Notes: a model not told the origin generated them from the letters alone. Positions 11,483 to 23,515 are shown, numbered from the stretch's first letter. The stretch: DNA of 64,000 nt from Isoetes taiwanensis (GCA_021234155.1 JAJEKV010000040.1:6750438-6814437), one strand, 5' to 3'. Made by a program: numbers and translations.

Positions 11483-11575
11483 ATTCTAGAAGTTTCTAGA
11501 GACACTAGAAGATTCTAGGACATTCTAGAGATTCTGGGACATTCTAGAAGCTTCTAGAGCCTTCTCTAGAACATC
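11483..11575. promoter_or_regulatory. Cluster of heat-shock-element-like triplets
   Basis: Successive alternating triplets over 90 bp: TTCtaGAAgtTTCtaGA, then acTAGAAgaTTCtaGGAcaTTC, and TTCtaGAAgcTTCtaGAg. The pattern could equally be a 'cattctagaagnttctaga' microsatellite that happens to match the HSF consensus. No coding gene starts within 1 kb. Confidence 0.5.
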
Positions 11576-11639
11576 CCTAGACCATCCATGGATTATTTGG
11601 TCCTCACCCTTAACTATGTGAACTTCCATTTTTCAAGAA

Positions 11640-11870
11640 ACCAGTGCTTGGTCTGGTGGCGGGGTGGGGGGTTTGAGGGCATGTCCGAGGTTCAGTCCAT
11701 TAGTAGGCTTGAAAAATTTTGTCCACCAAACTTGGGAGCTTTTGAGGGGCCAAGGCCCACGGGCCGGCCAGATCGCGCCACGTGGCGCATCCTTCACCGT
11801 CGGATGGGCGGTTTACTCCCCAACTCACTCACTCGCCACTAGCAGACGCTATTTCTTTATTATAATAGAT
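11640..11870 (+). mobile_element. tRNA-like SINE copy 4
   Basis: Head 'gcttggtctggtggcggggt', B-box-like 'cgaggttcagtcc', body 'ccaccaaacttgggagctt' and 'cgcgccacgtggcgcatcc', tail 'tttctttattataatagat'. Preceded by 'tttttcaagaaa', a phrase also found just before copies 2 and 3, so it may belong to the element or to a shared host repeat. Confidence 0.65.
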
Positions 11871-13320
11871 AAAAGATGTTAAAACCAAAATTAGCATCCA
11901 TCAAAATATCATAAAAGAAGCGAGCTTGCTTCACTAGAAGCTCAAGACTTTCTAAACTCCTAAAACAAATGAAATATCTTCGCATAAATGTTATAAATTT
12001 GCAAATGAAAAACACAGTATAGTCCAACTGATGCCTTTTCATGTCACTTAGCTTTGTATTATACATTTTAATCACTGATCCAACACATCATGTTAATATA
12101 CCCGTAAAGAATGGTAAGATTTAATGAAACTAATGCGAGAAGGCGTTGGCGTGTCACACACAGTAACTTAGATATAAGCATCTTGACAATATCGAGGCTA
12201 TTCTAAAATAATCTTTTGCCGGACGAAGCCATGAATCCTAATATAAGAAAGTCGAGATACTCATTTCATTGAAGCAATGTTGAATGCTTCTTGAGCATCC
12301 TAAATGTTGCACTTTTAGCAAACATTAGAACTAATATTGTCAAAAGTAGCATTTGGATAAGAAGCCCATTATTCACGAGAGGTGACCATCACCAGCTTCT
12401 TCGTTTAAAGTTGAAACTAATACCTGAAACCACTAAGAAGGATAATCCTGCAAGGTATCATTTGGAGCCAGAGAACACAGACCCATACAAAAGGTACATG
12501 TCACATAGTTCATGTATCAATCTCCTTTATCGAAGAAAGCAAAGTTAAAAGGAAATGGCAGGTGATGAAGAATCAATAGAATGGGTTTTTGATACAAAGA
12601 AGAGATAGTATAACAAATATGATAATCTAGTTATCAAGCTTTGGCGGCTTACCAAGATCCATCCTATGTTTTTCCTTCTCTTACATACACACAGCGACAA
12701 TGCATGTCCACTGTCCTGCTCTTGAATTAAAGAATGCATCTGCAAGAAAGAATATTAACTTATTTCCAAAGTTGATTGAAAACCCGGGTTCCCAAAATTT
12801 CATCTGACTCGCCGGATGTTACATAAGCATAGATATTAATTATAAGATATATGAAAGATTCCCAACTAAAATAAATAATGAGTTCAATTCCAAACTAAAA
12901 TATATGTAAAGAAGCAATTAGGATCAAATCTTTTGAAAAGAAATACATTCGAGAGCATACTAATCATGATGAATGATATCAAAACTTCTGAGTTAATTCA
13001 GCAAGATCCCTAGCATTTGGCAAATCTTGATTCTTTGCAAAGAAATCAGATCCATCTCTGACGCCCGAAAGAGCTCCTTATCTTCCATGCTGCAGTCATT
13101 TGCGCAAACCCTCCGCCATGTGATTCGGCAAAGGACCAAAGCATCATCTGTTAGAATGTTCTGTGTATACTGCGAAAGATTGCCATAGCATTACATTTCA
13201 AAAAGCTAGGGTAATCCAAATAATCTGTTTCAATGAGAGCTTTGGATGCCAGACCTCTTGGAAGCTTCGGAATCCCTGGCGAAAGAGCTCTAAAATGCAT
13301 GGAAGCGGATAAGAATAACT
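11871..13320. other. Non-coding interval, no supported feature
   Basis: AT-rich sequence with only short frames. No family motif, RNA gene or repeat was recognised. Confidence 0.5.
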
Positions 13321-14751
13321 GTGACGTCCCCTACTCGTATACGATGCCCGCACCGTATACAAACAGGAGTTCATCCCCCGCACCAGCTCCACACTGATAC
13401 AGGGCCCTCCACATATCACTGTGACCGTCTAGAGTCCACAGTGGGAAGAGTGAAGGGGTCATTTTACCCCGTCTCCCTCAGGGCCTACCTAGCTGCAGAA
13501 GCGTAAACATACACGTCAGTAACATAACATCATATATCCACCTCGAAGGGTGGCACATCAACATATGCATAGACAAAGATCAGCACAATACAAAGGAAGT
13601 TCCTACCCAAGGCTCAGACTCCAGGGGATGACTGACTAGCTTGGGTCTCCAGAGTTCAGTGCAGATAGAATCATGACAATGGATTGGGCTGGCATAAGAA
13701 CATGGCTTAGGGTTGTCCACTCCATCCGCCCCTCCTGTGCACACTTGCGAGAGTAGGTTGAAAAGTATTGGGACGGGATCGTGGCCCGGCCAGGGTGCAT
13801 AGCCAAAGGGCTATTCACGGGTTACATCTCCCCATCCCCGATGGGGCGGGTAGGGATCACTCCCTCCGTGAGATCTACATGCTAACCTTAAAGGTGACTA
13901 GAGGGCCTTTGCCCTTATTCGACTTCAACCCAGCGGAGAGTGACGATCACTCCCCACGGTGTCGGAGACCATGCCTTACCCACACTCGGTGGCAAGCCAT
14001 TGGACCTAGTCACTCTCGATCCCCGGTAGACCTTACACACCGGAGGGATCTGGATTCCAAGGGTTAGAACACGAACCTCATTCTAAGCCGTCTGCCCCTT
14101 CACCCACAACCGGGTGGGCTCTCGCATACCTGAGGCCCAATTCTAGTAATGCACTAAGAGGGACTAGCTAGGAGCATCATCTACTAAGCTTTATGTCTCT
14201 ACCCCCCTTCCCAATACAATGAGTCCACGTAATACATCCGTCCATCATATCAACATAAGTAATAAGAACTAATCTATCTCATAGAGTTAGGTTCTTTAGT
14301 TAGAGTCAATCTCGGGATCCGCTTGGCTACTAAGGATGATTTAATAGGCTAAACCTACTGGTTGAGGCTGGAATAAGGTTTAGGCTATTCAATCCACTCA
14401 AATACGATCCTGGTTCACTTTCTCTCGTCCCGCGCGCCCATGTCTCTTGTTACTTAGGGATGCGAGGAAGGATGATCCGACAATTTTGAGGCCTTGGGGG
14501 CGATCGCGGGAGTTGGAATTGACTCCTCGCACCTTGATCCCGAGCTTCGGAAGGTGCGTAGGGCTTAAAAAGGAAAGACAGGGTTTGGTGCCTTATGTAG
14601 GCTATCGGTTAGGTTTAGGGTTTCCATGACCCTTGGTCTACCTTTAATGGGTTAAAGGTCTAAAAGTGCGCATTATTGCTAGCAGGCGCGCCTCTTGCAA
14701 GTTGCCCCTAGGGCCCTTGGCAGGTACACGCCGTCGCATTACTGCCGACAT
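13321..14751 (+). repeat. Candidate solo LTR or LTR-like sequence
   Basis: Begins TGTGACGTCCC, close to the 5' end typical of many plant Ty3-type LTRs, and could end at 'actgccgaca', giving TGT...ACA termini. The next bases 'ttTGGTACGC' weakly resemble a tRNA primer site. No gag-pol frame and no second LTR copy were found, so this could be chance. The class is an inference from the ends only. Confidence 0.3.
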
Positions 14752-14869
14752 TTGGTACGCTGCGGATTGACGGCAAAGCATAATGATATCGCCTGGGACC
14801 GATATATCGTGGCTGGAACGTCACAATAACAACCATGATCAGCTAAAAACCATTGCTCGTAGCTTTCAT

Positions 14870-16370
14870 ACAGCAGGTTAGCCGGTTCAAACAATGCCCC
14901 CAAAGAATGTGGGTGGCCGCCAATTTGTTGCCGAGAGCAAGTTTGTAGCAGCTTTCCCAAGATATTCTAAGGATATACGGCATATATCATGAATATGCCT
15001 AAAACCCACATAAACAAGGGATTGCCCCCCTAGGGGCAACCTAAAAAAAAGGGGGAGGGAGGGGATCCAAATTCACTCGAAGAGGTTCTAGAAACCTCCT
15101 TAGCAAACTCGGTTGTCCATCCTGCTTCTGTCATTCACCATCCTACCCATTTGATTTTCCATCTGCGTTCATCGTGGATTCCACAGACCTGTGCATCTGT
15201 ATTCAGTTCAGAGTGGGCAAAAATCTGGCAAAGCATTCAGGCTTCAAAGTTTAGATGGGTGGGCTTTTTCCTTCAACATCAAATCCGACGGTTTTTCCTT
15301 CTCTGGTTTCAGATCTGGTACCTAACAGGGGACCCAGACTGCAATGCTTTTAATTCTCTTTATTCTTCTTTGCATATTCCAAGAACTCCTCTTTCTTTTG
15401 TTAAAAAGCCATGCAGATTCGGCTATAATTCTTTAAAAGGAGATTGTAAAAAAATTTCCCTGATTTGGAGGAAGAATTAATCGAAATCCTGTTCATCCGT
15501 CTACAAGTATGTAAATATGACACAGAGATTTGGAATTCAATATTTTGGAGCTTTGTCCAGAACAAAAAATAGTGAAGAGAAAAAAACATATGCAGGAGGT
15601 TTCTATTTTACAAAAACTATGCATAGATCTCATGTTTGCACCTCTTGTGTATTCAAAAGGGGGGTAGAGACCTAATAGCCATTATTTAGATGATGCTCCT
15701 AGTTTAAACCCATTAGTTCCCATTATTATGCGACCTGTGCATAGAGCCCACCTGGCTACGGAGTCTATGGAGCGACTGAGCACCACACAACGCGGTCAGT
15801 GGCAAAGTGGAGGGAGGACCCTGCTGAGCGCGGCTACTGGGCTCCCATAGCGGGCTAGACTCGTAGTCGGTCACTTCGTGTGGGCCGGGTATGGGTCTGA
15901 CACTTCCTGGGTCAATGGTGTCGCCCCGACTCTCAAGAGTTGCTTGGCTCTTATTTTGGGGAGTTTGGTAATGAATGTGTGTCGCCACGGTCCTCTAGCC
16001 GCCCATGGAGCCATTGCACTCCGGGAAGGGGTTCACACGGTCCTCTACCCGCCCATGGAGCCATTGCACCCCGGGAAGGGGAGATGCAACCCTTCCTACC
16101 TCATCGGACCAGGGAGATGCAACCCGGAGTAGTCTCGTTGGGTGATACCATGGATTACGTCTCCGGCAGGTTACAGTCACGACGGAGCCTGATTTAGTCT
16201 ACCTGCAAAGTATGCACAGGAGGGGCGGATAGAGTGGTCAACCCTAGCCATTGTCTATTGCCAGCCCAAATCATTGCCATAACTCGGTCTGTTCTATTTG
16301 GAGCCTCTATTTGATGTATTTGATGCATTATTATATTGTTGTATCTGATGACATGGATGGATGGATTATC
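14870..16370 (+). repeat. Right arm of the 1.4-kb inverted repeat
   Basis: Plus-strand copy of the repeat seen inverted at 100-1,510. Matching landmarks: 'gtttgaaccggctaacctg' (rc, near 14,880), 'ccttcaacatcaaatccgac' (15,270), 'catatgcaggaggtttctat' (15,590) and 'gatgacatggatggatgg' (16,346). It contains an internal duplication of 'gcccatggagccattgca' with 'ccgggaagggg' about 55 bp apart (16,000-16,080). Confidence 0.75.
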
Positions 16371-16885
16371 ACTACCTTTCGAGGTAGTTTGTTGTTATTA
16401 TTGCTAGTGCTTCTAGAGGACGGGATGGAAGGGCTTTCAATCCTGGTATGGCCTGTACACAACACTCTGCAACTCATTCAATCATCGCACTGATGGTGAA
16501 AGTATGAGATCCGGTGCTTTAAATACAGCATCGTCACTGAGGTGAAATCTTGAGCTCAGGTCTTTGGATTCTTAAATAACGAACATCTAATTTCTTGATA
16601 CAGCTGTATGGCGCCAATTTCAGATGAAGATAGCTTGCATCCACAGGTGCCAGTTGACGATGGCAATGGATTCGGCATTGCTAGTTGCAGTAAGGCCGCA
16701 CTTGTTCCACCTTGGAAACGTGGCATTTTCTTACGATTTTAGATGGCGGAGAAAACTTGAAATAACAGAAAAAAAGAAAAAAAGAAAAATTAGAAACTGG
16801 ATTATATACGTTCAGATATGTCTAGCATGGCCCTAAATCCCCACCATAACTGTAAGGTTTTCAACCTCCATGGTCTAAGGTCTAT
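16371..16885 (+). repeat. Dispersed repeat, copy 1 of 2 (partner at 24.64-25.20 kb)
   Basis: Shares a long near-identical stretch with 24,640-25,205, from 'tcactacctttcgaggtag' to 'aacctccatggtctaaggtc'. This copy lacks about 37 bases after 'ttgctagtgctt' that are present in the partner. No coding potential was recognised. Confidence 0.85.
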
Positions 16886-17288
16886 CACAATCTATAAACC
16901 ATCCAAACAACATATCTTGATGTATTTCAGTATTTTTAAAATGATTTCATATTCAAAATAGACACACGAATCACTATCCATCAAAAAACAATATACATGA
17001 TTCAATATACGATCCAAAACTTCAAATGTATCAACTTTAAAAACACAGCATTCAATATCGTTATGCTTCCATAATATGTAAAAGGAGCTCCTGGGCGCAC
17101 AGCTTGGTGGTCGGGGTTCTGACGGTGAAACTTTGATCCGGCGATATCTCTCTTATCTGGTGTCAGATTTTGGCGTGCTTGGGCTCGTTGGAAAGCTTGC
17201 TCCAAGCTCTTTCTGGAGGTGTATAGCATCATCTGTTTTGCATGTGGCTTGTTACTGCAAACAACTGATTTCCGGACTGGTTCGGATG

Positions 17289-18193
17289 TCATGGCTGCCA
17301 GACAGGCTGATGGGGGATCGATTGAGCCTCATGGCTTGGGGCTGAAGCCAAGGGATATGGCGAGGAGAAAGAATCCTCCAGCAAAGGGGAAGGGCGCGGG
17401 TCTTGGCATGCATGAAGAGGCGCGGGCTGTAGGAAGTGGCATGCAATTGGTGGCAGAGATGAGAGAGCTCTTGGAATCCCCTTCGGTTGAGAGGTATGTG
17501 GATTGCTCTTCCTCTCAATATAATTCAGACCCCGCAGATTGTGTTTTGAGACTCCGGGTCTTGATTCCATCAAGCATGCCCCTTTGAAACCGGATCGGTG
17601 GATGCCCTCTTCCCTCGCTCTTGGGAAGGGATCACTTGTTGGTGATGCCTCTTCTAGGGTGCATGTAGCTGATGTGCCTCCGGGATGCCCCCCCGATACC
17701 TCCTCAGATGCCGCATGCAGCCCCAACCCCTGTGCACCCTCCGGCGAGCAATGACATCGCTGTTCGCATCACTCGCCGGGTTTTCAGATTGGATCAAGCG
17801 CAAGGCCCGAGTGTAGGACCGCCTGTTCAAGAGGCTTTGAAATTTGTGGAGGATCATCACTGTTGACTGGCAGCGGCTCTTCCGGAGACTCCATGGATAG
17901 ATATTGATCATACGGGCATGTTCGGACCATTGAGAATCTAGTTTCATTTTTGTGATTGGGCTACTTCACGGGTTATATATTGGACACGAGGAGGTTTAGC
18001 TCTTGGCTTGGGACATTTGAGGCTGAATTGTTTTGCCCGTGTATCGGTCTCGAAATTCCTACCAAATAATTTCTTCATAATCATGTTTGAGGCTCGAGTC
18101 TTCCGTATGCGACAATTGGTTAGTCGGGGGTGGATACTTTGGGTGTATCATATGTTGTATCAATATTATACCGCAATGTCCACCAGTTCTTGA
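17289..18193 (+). pseudogene. LINE ORF1 (gag-like) remnant
   Basis: Three successive frames read 'MAARQADGGSIEPHGLGL', then 'DQAQGPSVGPPVQEALKF', then a stretch with 'GHLRLNCFARVSVSKFLPN' and 'FEARVFRMRQLVSRGWI'. The last part resembles the DUF4283-type RNA-binding region of plant LINE ORF1 proteins, in which a hydrophobic core precedes an Arg-rich 'RxxVLxxGPW' segment. Assignment is from pattern and position upstream of the endonuclease; frames are broken. Confidence 0.45.
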
Positions 18194-19029
18194 CAAATGT
18201 TAAAAATCCGTGTTGGTTCCGTATTCGAGGATCTTCCTCCCGATCCGATGGTCCCCGATTTCTTGGTTTCTATGGCTAATGGCCTGGGTGTATATTTGGC
18301 TCATTCTATTGTGCAGTGTCCCCAAGATGCGTGTGTTGCTTTTGCTCGCTTTGCGACTGTGCCCACTTCTCTTCCAAAGGCGAGTGGTCGCATTTTCTCT
18401 TCCGATTGAAGCTTTTGAATGGCCCCGAGATCCGGCGGATGTTTCCATCTATTGTGCTACCATCGACCTGCTGATAATCCTGCTGGTGCTGATGATGTAG
18501 TAGGGGTTGCGGTGCGTGGGCCCTCAGGGCCCGAGATTCCTCCGGCCCCAGGCAACAGTGCGGAGGAGTCCATGGTGCGGTGAGTGGAGTTGGACGAGGT
18601 GGTGTGGTTGGGAGAGGTGGTGTGGGACCAGGCGGGGCGGGCTTGTTTGTTGGGCCGGACGCCCATTGGATGGCGGGGCTAGGGGATGTGGTGGCTCGGG
18701 GAGGGCCGGATGATTTAGTTGTGGCTAGGTCCCGAGGACATGGTTGTGGGAGGGGCTGGTGATATTGCCGGGATGTCCCGTGAAGCGGTTTAGGCCGAAA
18801 GCATGAGGTGGCCGGAGCAGCCTCAGGTTGGAGGTAGAGACTAGTGTAGCCCATGACTCTATGGAGGTGCACAGGGGACTTCCAACACGTGTTGGAAGTG
18901 GAATGTCACGTGAGAGAGCGGCCGTGGGTCACATTGTCGTGATTAATTCTCGGCTCTAGATGATGACTCGTGGAGTGGGCTGATGGCCCGGTGGGTAGGC
19001 ATATGGGCTGGACACTTCTCCTCCCGGGA

Positions 19030-19720
19030 TGAATAGGTCGATCCTCGGTTGGAATGTAACGGGGGTGCAGTCCTCTAGTAGTAAGAGGGCCCGTGTTTCT
19101 TTGGCACTTCGCGCTAAGGCCCCGATATTGTTTGCATTCGGGGAGCATAAGTGTCTGTGGGTGATATGTCCGTGCTCATGAATATGGTTGGTAGGCAGTT
19201 TGGCTCCATTGCTTCTTCTTCCGGGTGGACTAGTGGGGGTACTCTTATTGCTTGGAGGATGGATGTGCTAAGTCACGTACTGCAGTTGCATGTGTTTAAT
19301 TTGGTGGGCAATAATTAAGTGGTTGGAGGGAGGGCAAGAGTGGGGGATTGTTAATGTTTATGCCCCTAATCACCCTTCCTTCGGGGTGCTTTATGGGCCA
19401 CAACCGGAATAAGTTGCGAGCCCTTGGTGGGTTGGCGGATCGCTTGTTCTTTGTTAGGGGACTTTAATATGGTAGAGCCAGTAGAGGATCGCCTCCGTTC
19501 GGGGAACCCGTGTTATGCATGGGTTTGAGCGTTTGTTGCGTGATTTGGCCTTGGTTGAGGTCCCTGGGACTTGTCTTTCACCTATTGTAATAGGCGATTG
19601 GTGCGGCGGGCGTATGCTAGTAGCATGACCGGTGCTATGCTTCCCCATGCGATGGATAGTGTGCCCTCTTTGCGCCGGAGTAACATCCCATCTACCTCCA
19701 TTTGATCATTACCCGTGTTT
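19030..19720 (+). pseudogene. LINE APE-type endonuclease remnant
   Basis: 'MNRSILGWNVTGVQSSSSK' starts the domain (the WN pair matches motif 'WNxxG'). It is followed by 'FGEHK' at about 19,138 in place of the catalytic 'QEx', and 'GDFNMVEP' at about 19,457, the characteristic GDFN motif. 'LPPFDHYP' near 19,690 stands where 'SDH' is expected. Broken by several stops; not functional as written. Confidence 0.7.
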
Positions 19721-20554
19721 TGTCCGGTGCCAGGAAAGTATGGTTGCCTCTCGGCCCTCTAGGACGGTGTTCCGCTTTGAACACCCTCCTGGCCGATCGG
19801 ATTTCGCCCAAAGTCTGTGGAGTTGTGGCTTGATACCTTTCATCTCGTATGGGTATGTACGGTATGGTGACCGCGCTATCGTGGTGAAGCTGCTTTGCCA
19901 AGGTCTTTGGTAGGTACAGATGCAGCAGAGCTTATGTGGAGTTGCATGGTCTCTATCGGGGAGTTAGAGAAGATTAGCGCAGCCTTCCTCGATGGTGTTA
20001 GGGGAGAATGCAAAGGTTGCGGCGACATTGTTGCTCGAGTTAAAAGTTAAAGTGCGTGAGGCTCGTGGGTGAAGGCGGCCCCACTCGGGTCAAGGAGGGG
20101 ACACAAGTTCGCGGTGTTCTTCGTGAGCAGCTAGGCAAATGACGATATAAGATCTATGGCGCCCCTTGCTTTGCCCTCGATGGCCGGACTTTGGAGGATC
20201 CCGTTGATTTGCAGAGGTATGTACATGCTCATTTCTCGGTTCTTCGCGACAAAAAGACTCTTCCCTATGAGCGGGAGATGCAGGAGCTTGTTTTGGGGGT
20301 CATTAAGCCATCTATTCTCGGCTCACCACGTGAGAGCTTGGAGCGTGAGCTCTCGCAGAGGATTTAGCGGAGGCATGTATGTGCATGGCCAAGGATAAAT
20401 GTCCAGGCTGGATGGCATCCCTATGGAGTTCTTCGCACTTATTGGGAGTGGGTCGGGTGAGAGTCCGGTGGTACCGGGTGTATCTTGAGTTGCCGTCTTC
20501 TCAAATGGATAGGATCTTGAATACCACATGCTTTCCTTGATTCAAAAGGTTAAG

Positions 20555-21620
20555 CAGCCTTCTACTATTAATGATTGGAGGCCTATCTCCTTGTTGTCCT
20601 CTCAGGTACAAGATTATTGTAAAAAGCCCCGGCAGAGAAGTTGAAGCCTGTTGACTTCTTCCATTAGTAAGGTGCGGTTTGGGTTTGTTCCCAGGAGGAA
20701 CATTTTGACTAATATTGCTGTAGCTTATGAGGGCCTCTATTGGGCCGGAGAAACAGTCAAGACATTGCCTATCTTAAGCTTGACTTTGCCAAAGCTTACG
20801 ATAGTGTCCGTTGGGAGTTCTTGTCTGTCATGATGTTAGCGTTGGGATGTGGTCCACGCTTTACAGAGATCCATGAAGTCGCATAGGTCGTAAAGACGGG
20901 CTACGGTGGTGTGCTGGGGTGAACCCTCCACCTTTTTCTCTTTAGGCGGAGGGGTGCGTCGGGGGTGCCCTTTGGCGCCGCTTTTGTTTATGATTGTATG
21001 GAGGTAATCGTCTCGCTTGTTTTTAGGTGCAATGGAGGAGGGGGTGGTGGATGGCTTCGGATGCAGGATGGTAGCCAGCAGATTATTAACCGATTCGCCG
21101 ATGACACTTTCCTCTTCTTGGTGGCGTAAGAGAGGAATTTCTTGAATGTAAAGGGTTTTTCGGATACTTTCTCCTTGGCCTCGGGCATTCTTCTCAATTG
21201 GGGCAATGCTCCGCATTATGGGCCCAAATTGACTCGGCCCCCCTTGTTTGGCTCTATTCCCTTGGAAGGTGCTTCCTGTAATGTATGTACTAAGTCGTTG
21301 GGTATTCCCTTTGAGGGATGTTTCCCCGGGAGGGTGTGGAATGAGATTTTGGGGGGTTACTGTAAACACCTCAATTCTTGGAAGGGTAGCAAGTTGTCCA
21401 TGGCGGTGTAGGATCACTATTGCCAAGTCAAGATTTTGTAGCACTCATGTGTATACAAAGATCTGCGCTGTTAGCTCCTCGAGGGTAAGATGCGTGCTTT
21501 GGATAAGATTGTTCGAAATTTTGTGTGGGGCGGGGATGATGAAGGGGCGGTTGTTAAAGTGGCTTGGTGGAAGTGTCTCCACCCCCGGGAGGATGGGGGC
21601 TTGGCCATTCTGGATTTGGC
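20555..21620 (+). pseudogene. LINE reverse transcriptase remnant
   Basis: Motifs in the expected order: 'NDWRPISLLSSQ' (20,570), 'FGFVPRRNI' (20,690), 'YLKLDFAKAYDSVRWEFL' (about 20,770-20,823), and 'NRFADDTFLF' (about 21,090; the catalytic FADD form). A C-terminal 'VRNFVWGGDDEG' then 'GGLAILDL' (21,510-21,620) is the usual region after the fingers/palm. Each lies in a different frame, so the gene is inactive. Confidence 0.8.
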
Positions 21621-21639
21621 CATTAGGGCGGATTTGGGG

Positions 21640-22240
21640 TCTCAAAATGGCCTCCTATCCATTCCACGCCATATTTTCGCCCTTTTTCCCATGCCACCTA
21701 GGATACCAAACTCTCATAATTACAGATTTGCTTGGAATATTCTTCCGGAATAAGGGGATTGCACATTCATGGCGCCATATGTATTTAATTCTGTTGGTTG
21801 TCAGACGGACTGATGCAACACGTGGCACTTCTAAAATGCCACTTGCATTATAGCATACCGGCAACTCATGACGGTGTCTCTTGGTTTGTCGATACCACTG
21901 CGGCGTTGGCGTCACCGCCTTCTACATTTCAAAATTTAAATGTGTAGGTTGAAGCTTTGTATCGATCGACTTTCATTTCGAAGGCCAAGGGCCGCACCTT
22001 TAACCGATCTTCACTTCATCCTAATACAGCTTCCCGCCTACAATTCGGAATTTGAATTTGCTTAATGTATAAAAGCATGGATTGTAGGAGAATGGACTTT
22101 TCGATTTCCATATGCACGCTAAAATTTCAAAAACGGTTAGTGGACGGACGTTCGGCTCACACGGTTTAATTGTGTTGGGGCATAAAAATACCACACCTTC
22201 ATTTTCAACCGCAGGCGATCTACACAAAGATGGAAGTTGC
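21640..22240 (+). repeat. Dispersed repeat, copy 1 of 2 (partner at 23.62-24.33 kb)
   Basis: 'aaaatggcctcctatccatt', 'tttgcttggaatattcttcc', 'cgccatatgtatttaattc' and 'aaagcatggattgtaggag' recur in the same order at 23,625-24,330. The partner contains an extra about 65-bp tandem duplication at its start. Both copies begin with the same 'ggatttggggtctc' junction. Confidence 0.85.
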
Positions 22241-22430
22241 TTGTTGTCAAATTAAACTTAAACACAAGTGAGTTCGGCACTTACGTGGTTTTCTCGAGGA
22301 GGGTTTGGAGTGTTTTTTTTTTTTAAATCCCAATTATTGACATAGTGTGACGTAGCATCTTGGTATTAAATAGTATGTTAAATTCGAATTATATCTGTTC
22401 ATTTTCAAGGTTAAACTCAAATCATATAGG

Positions 22431-22537
22431 TTTAGGAATAAGGTTAAAAAGGAAGATATTGGATATTTAGGAATAAGGTTAAAAAAGGAAGATATTGGAT
22501 ATTTAGGAATAAGGTTAAAAAGGAAGATATTGGATAT
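22431..22537 (+). repeat. Three-unit tandem repeat, 36-37 bp period
   Basis: Three copies of a unit beginning 'tttaggaataaggttaaaaa' and ending 'ggaagatattggata'; the units are nearly identical, differing mainly in the length of an A run. Confidence 0.95.
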
Positions 22538-22720
22538 GGCTCAAATTTCGAGATATGCACATAATGGCATGTAATGATGGTTGATAGGACCGAATACTTA
22601 ATCATTCCTATGATTTTCACGCCTAATCTAGCCTATATCTATTCCAGCCTAGATTGGTTTATTCTCCCCAATCTCCGCCCAATCTTCGCTAGATCCTCAC
22701 CAATTTCTCAGTCCATCGCC

Positions 22721-23139
22721 ATGAAGAGATCAGCTACTTTAAGAGTAGGAGGTGTCCTCCAAGAGGTGCCTATTAATTTGGAAGAGGTGTTCCCTCCGCT
22801 AGTTCCCTCCGGCCGCCTACTTTCTTTCGAATGCCTCGATTCCTCCTCCGATTCCTTTGACAAGGAATCAGAATGAGGAATCGAGGAAATTTCGAGCGTG
22901 AGTTCATCAAGGTGTTCTTGAAGGTCGGATAGGAGATTCTTTAGAGAATGAGTGGTCAAGGAGAAGAAGTCAAGATGATGAAGAAGATGAAGAAGATGAA
23001 GAAGTTGAAGACGAACTACCGACTTCGAGGAGCTCATGGCGTTAGTTCATGGTACATGCATGTTTTCTTTTTTTGCTTAAGCATTCAACTAACGGTTATT
23101 TCTTATTTTTTTTTTGCAGATGGTGAAGCAGATGAATGA
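22721..23139 (+). CDS. Small acidic protein of unknown function, two exons, at the left edge of the gene cluster
   Basis: The ATG at 22,721 opens 'MKRSATLRVGGVLQEVPI', followed by 'NLEEVFPPLVPSG' and a Ser/Asp/Glu-rich stretch. A 'DDEEDEEDEEVEDE' run follows near 22,975 in a shifted frame. A clean intron (about 23,051-23,120, ..catg/gtacat ... ttttttgcag/atgg) separates the tail 'DGEADE' and a stop at 23,139. I do not recognise the family. Acidic runs of this kind are common in nuclear, histone-binding proteins, which would fit the neighbours, but that is inference. One frameshift and one early stop are needed to read it through. Confidence 0.4.
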
Positions 23140-23448
23140 AATTTGTTAGGGCAGAGCACCTCTTATTTTTTTCCTTGTTCTTAGCCTCCAGCTTGCCTCT
23201 AGCTTCTTACCATATGACTGCAAGCCTCCGGGCTTTTTTGTTGTGAATAGTTGAAGCCTCCGGGCATTTAAATTTACAAAATGATATTCTGATGTAAAGC
23301 CATACGGCCATAAAAAATTTTGAATGTAAAAAGTTTTTGCTTCTAATTCCATTTGAATACCTAACTTGTTTTTTTACTGTACATGTGTTACCACTCTTAA
23401 GTACATAAGACATTATCCCTTTTCAAAGAGCATATTATTTTTCAAGAA

Positions 23449-23515
23449 GGATCACACCAAGCGAATAGTACATATGCAACAAAAATGAACACACTAAATT
23501 TGCATCGTGTGATCC
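23449..23515. promoter_or_regulatory. About 67-bp element with inverted ends (GGATCACAC...GTGTGATCC), copy 1
   Basis: Starts GGATCACACC and ends CGTGTGATCC. The interior 'gcgaatagtacatatgcaac' is shared with the copy at 32,816 ('gcgaagactactatgtgcaac'), as is the following 'aaaaatgaacacactaaatt' in weaker form. It belongs to the recurrent family described in the findings. Confidence 0.65.

Larger units (their letters stand above)
17100..21640 (+). mobile_element. Decayed LINE (L1-like) retrotransposon, copy A
   Basis: Order of remnants matches a plant L1: an ORF1-like region (17.29-18.19 kb), an endonuclease (19.03-19.72 kb) and a reverse transcriptase (20.56-21.62 kb). All frames are broken by stops and shifts. 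The right end is truncated at about 21,640, where the sequence passes into a repeat beginning 'ggatttggggtctcaaaatgg'; no poly(A) is present there. Composition is more GC-rich than the LINE at 46-50 kb, so it is a different lineage. Confidence 0.8.

Noticed and set aside
5453-11870. Functional tRNA genes at the SINE heads
   Set aside because: A and B boxes are only approximate, no cloverleaf with an acceptor stem could be drawn, and the sequence recurs with a long shared body.
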